Source: JACKOB01 sp024234575
Lineage (GTDB): Bacteria > Pseudomonadota > Gammaproteobacteria > Pseudomonadales > Oleiphilaceae
Length of the DNA: 64,000 nt
Assembly (NCBI GenBank): GCA_051208035.1
Contig: JBPJFZ010000001.1
Coordinates: forward strand, 372,001 to 436,000
Direction: 5' to 3'
Numbering within the stretch: position 1 is the first letter of the stretch; the number at the start of each line of letters is the position of its first letter. The notes under the pieces are model-generated. The model saw only the letters and a program-made list of their open reading frames with translations. It searched no databases and was not told the DNA's origin. The translations under genes were made by a program, and so were the position numbers. This document shows positions 63,898-64,000 of the stretch, piece by piece.

Positions 63898-64000
63898 ATG
63901 TTTTTTTTTGTTCATGACACAAATAACAGAATAAAAGCACCGGTCAAACCAAGTAAAACGATCAAACCTGTAGCTAAAACACCCGCTCCATTTTCAATTG
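63898..64000 (+). CDS. Start of an unidentified gene, cut by window end
   Basis: The frame is open from an ATG six bases past the mnmC stop to the edge of the window, at least 34 codons (MFFFVHDTNNRIKAP... then Lys/Pro/Ala-rich). AAGGAG lies nine bases upstream, a strong ribosome site, so translation is likely and mnmC is probably co-transcribed. A run of nine T residues sits directly after the start codon. No family recognised from the visible part. Confidence 0.65.
   Translation, partial: MFFFVHDTNNRIKAPVKPSKTIKPVAKTPAPFSI

Overview
The window looks like a chromosome segment of a marine-type gammaproteobacterium of moderate-to-low GC, related to the Pseudomonas/Oceanospirillales/Cellvibrionales side of the class. 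The evidence is gene order: a serC-pheA-hisC-tyrA/aroA-cmk-rpsA-ihfB-lapA-lapB-pyrF run downstream of gyrA, an argG / motY / pyrC-rnt / peroxiredoxin block, and a folD - tRNA - tig-clpP-clpX-lon-hupB-ppiD block are all arranged much as in Pseudomonas. No insertion sequence, prophage, integron or CRISPR array is visible. Most of the window is core genome.

Layout. 0-9 kb: apeB (M18 aminopeptidase), a degenerate DEDD-exonuclease-like protein, a small outer-membrane barrel, rlmKL, rmf, pyrD, a 0.67-kb intergenic region with clustered DnaA-box matches and a possible 30-residue peptide, a stand-alone PilZ protein and a cation-diffusion-facilitator. 9-13 kb: uvrB and divergent aspC (TTG start), then tRNA-Asn with its own promoter. 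13-27 kb: the mixed-function aromatic amino acid / translation supraoperon running from gyrA to pyrF, all on the minus strand. 27-32 kb: a double-receiver GGDEF response regulator, purU, phhB, class I fumarase, and a delta3-delta2-enoyl-CoA-isomerase-like protein. 32-42 kb: a large VolA-like lipoprotein lipase, argG, motY, pyrC, rnt, a typical 2-Cys peroxiredoxin and phaB. 42-50 kb: an M16 protease facing a four-gene minus-strand envelope operon (C39 peptidase, two beta-barrels, a DUF4124/MalM-like protein). 50-60 kb: ppiD, hupB, lon, clpX, clpP, tig, four tRNAs (Pro, Arg, His, Leu) from one promoter, folD. 60-64 kb: an MshEN-domain membrane protein, a periplasmic cyclophilin, an mnmC whose methyltransferase half looks degenerate, and the start of an unidentified gene.

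The most interesting signal is the pair formed by the 44.9-49.7 kb envelope operon and the unlinked protein at 60.2-61.0 kb. The latter starts with two back-to-back 24-residue MshEN motifs separated by five residues, the known c-di-GMP binding arrangement, then has one membrane segment and a segment that resembles a double-glycine leader just outside the membrane. The operon encodes a membrane-anchored C39 (double-glycine-type) peptidase with an intact Cys-His-Asp triad and two outer-membrane barrels but no ABC transporter. I infer a c-di-GMP-responsive cell-envelope system related to the Acinetobacter 'fil' genes (recalled, not checked). PilZ and GGDEF proteins in the same window show that the organism uses c-di-GMP.

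Other points: the AroA half of the TyrA-AroA fusion carries all four class II EPSP-synthase motifs; GyrA has wild-type residues at the main quinolone positions; two tRNA promoters share a TTGACG -35 box and a 17-bp spacer.
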